NCBI GenBank assembly: GCA_030528765.1
Contig: JAUMYD010000042.1
Coordinates: forward strand, 7,057-12,379
Length of the DNA stretch: 5,323 bases
Source: Bacillota bacterium
GTDB lineage: Bacteria; Bacillota; Dehalobacteriia; UBA4068
Reading direction: 5' to 3'
Shown here: in pieces, positions 5,213 through 5,323 of the stretch
Layout of the letters: each line of letters starts with the position of its first letter
How positions within the stretch are numbered: position 1 is the stretch's first letter
Notes under the pieces: generated by a model
Told to the model about the DNA's origin: nothing
Database searches by the model: none
What the model saw: only the letters and a program-made list of their open reading frames with translations
Made by a program: the position numbers and the translations under genes

Positions 5213-5309
5213 TAAAGTTCTTTTGCTTCTTTTCTTTCAAGAAAAGAAGGGGTTTGATCTTTCTTTTTAAAACCGCCGCTTTTTGAAAAAAGCGGCAGCA
5301 AAAACTTTA
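5213..5309. repeat. Compound palindromic element with cloverleaf-like pairing
   Basis: Inverted repeats lie nearly end to end. The outer arms are TAAAGTTCTTTTGC (5213-5226) and GCAAAAACTTTA (5298-5309), paired with a 2-base bulge. Inside are an 11-bp stem with a TC loop (5226-5236/5239-5249), a 5-bp GGTTT/AAACC stem (5251-5255/5270-5274) and a 10-bp stem with a GA loop (5275-5284/5287-5296). On the - strand the 10-bp stem is followed by GGTTTTAAAA and might terminate a gene beyond the right edge. The element could be an interspersed repeat or an RNA; nothing here decides between them. Confidence 0.6.
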
Positions 5310-5323
5310 GTATTTGGATGCTG

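Overview
The window looks like a chromosomal segment from a Clostridia-type Firmicute, probably a gut anaerobe. The reasons are strong AAAGGAG-type ribosome binding sites, a SigA promoter with an extended -10, U-tract terminators, a Gram-positive style lipoprotein signal, and GC-rich genes separated by AT-rich spacers. This placement is inference; the window has no rRNA or taxonomic marker.

Layout: bases 1-52 are probably the last codons of a + strand gene with a cysteine-rich tail, closed by a strong UUCG-loop terminator (68-102). An AT-rich spacer follows, with a textbook promoter at 281-309 and a leader of about 130 nt. Three + strand genes come next. The first (450-2399) is a 649-residue lipoprotein with two copies of an 'MSTEAL' alpha-helical repeat and a beta-rich, propeller-like C-terminal half. 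The second (2521-3021) and third (3062-3736) are small membrane-anchored proteins that are diverged paralogues of each other. All three have an N-terminal hydrophobic anchor and none contains a recognisable catalytic motif. They look like a cell-surface module of unknown function, read as one operon or as two units.

The most notable nucleotide feature is a perfect 70-bp direct repeat (372-441 and 2442-2511). It lies just upstream of genes 1 and 2 and ends exactly in the Shine-Dalgarno sequence of each. A second is the 18-bp perfect hairpin at the end of gene 3, whose GUAA loop contains the gene's own stop codon.

On the - strand, 3940-5055 encodes an SPFH-domain protein with two C-terminal zinc ribbons, resembling Bacillus subtilis YdjI. 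It is convergent with the three-gene cluster. The 185-bp gap between the convergent genes holds several hairpins that can end transcription from both sides. Upstream of the SPFH gene (5213-5309) is a compact set of nested inverted repeats that can be drawn as a cloverleaf: a candidate interspersed palindromic repeat or structured RNA. No CRISPR array, tRNA, rRNA, transposase or phage gene is visible.
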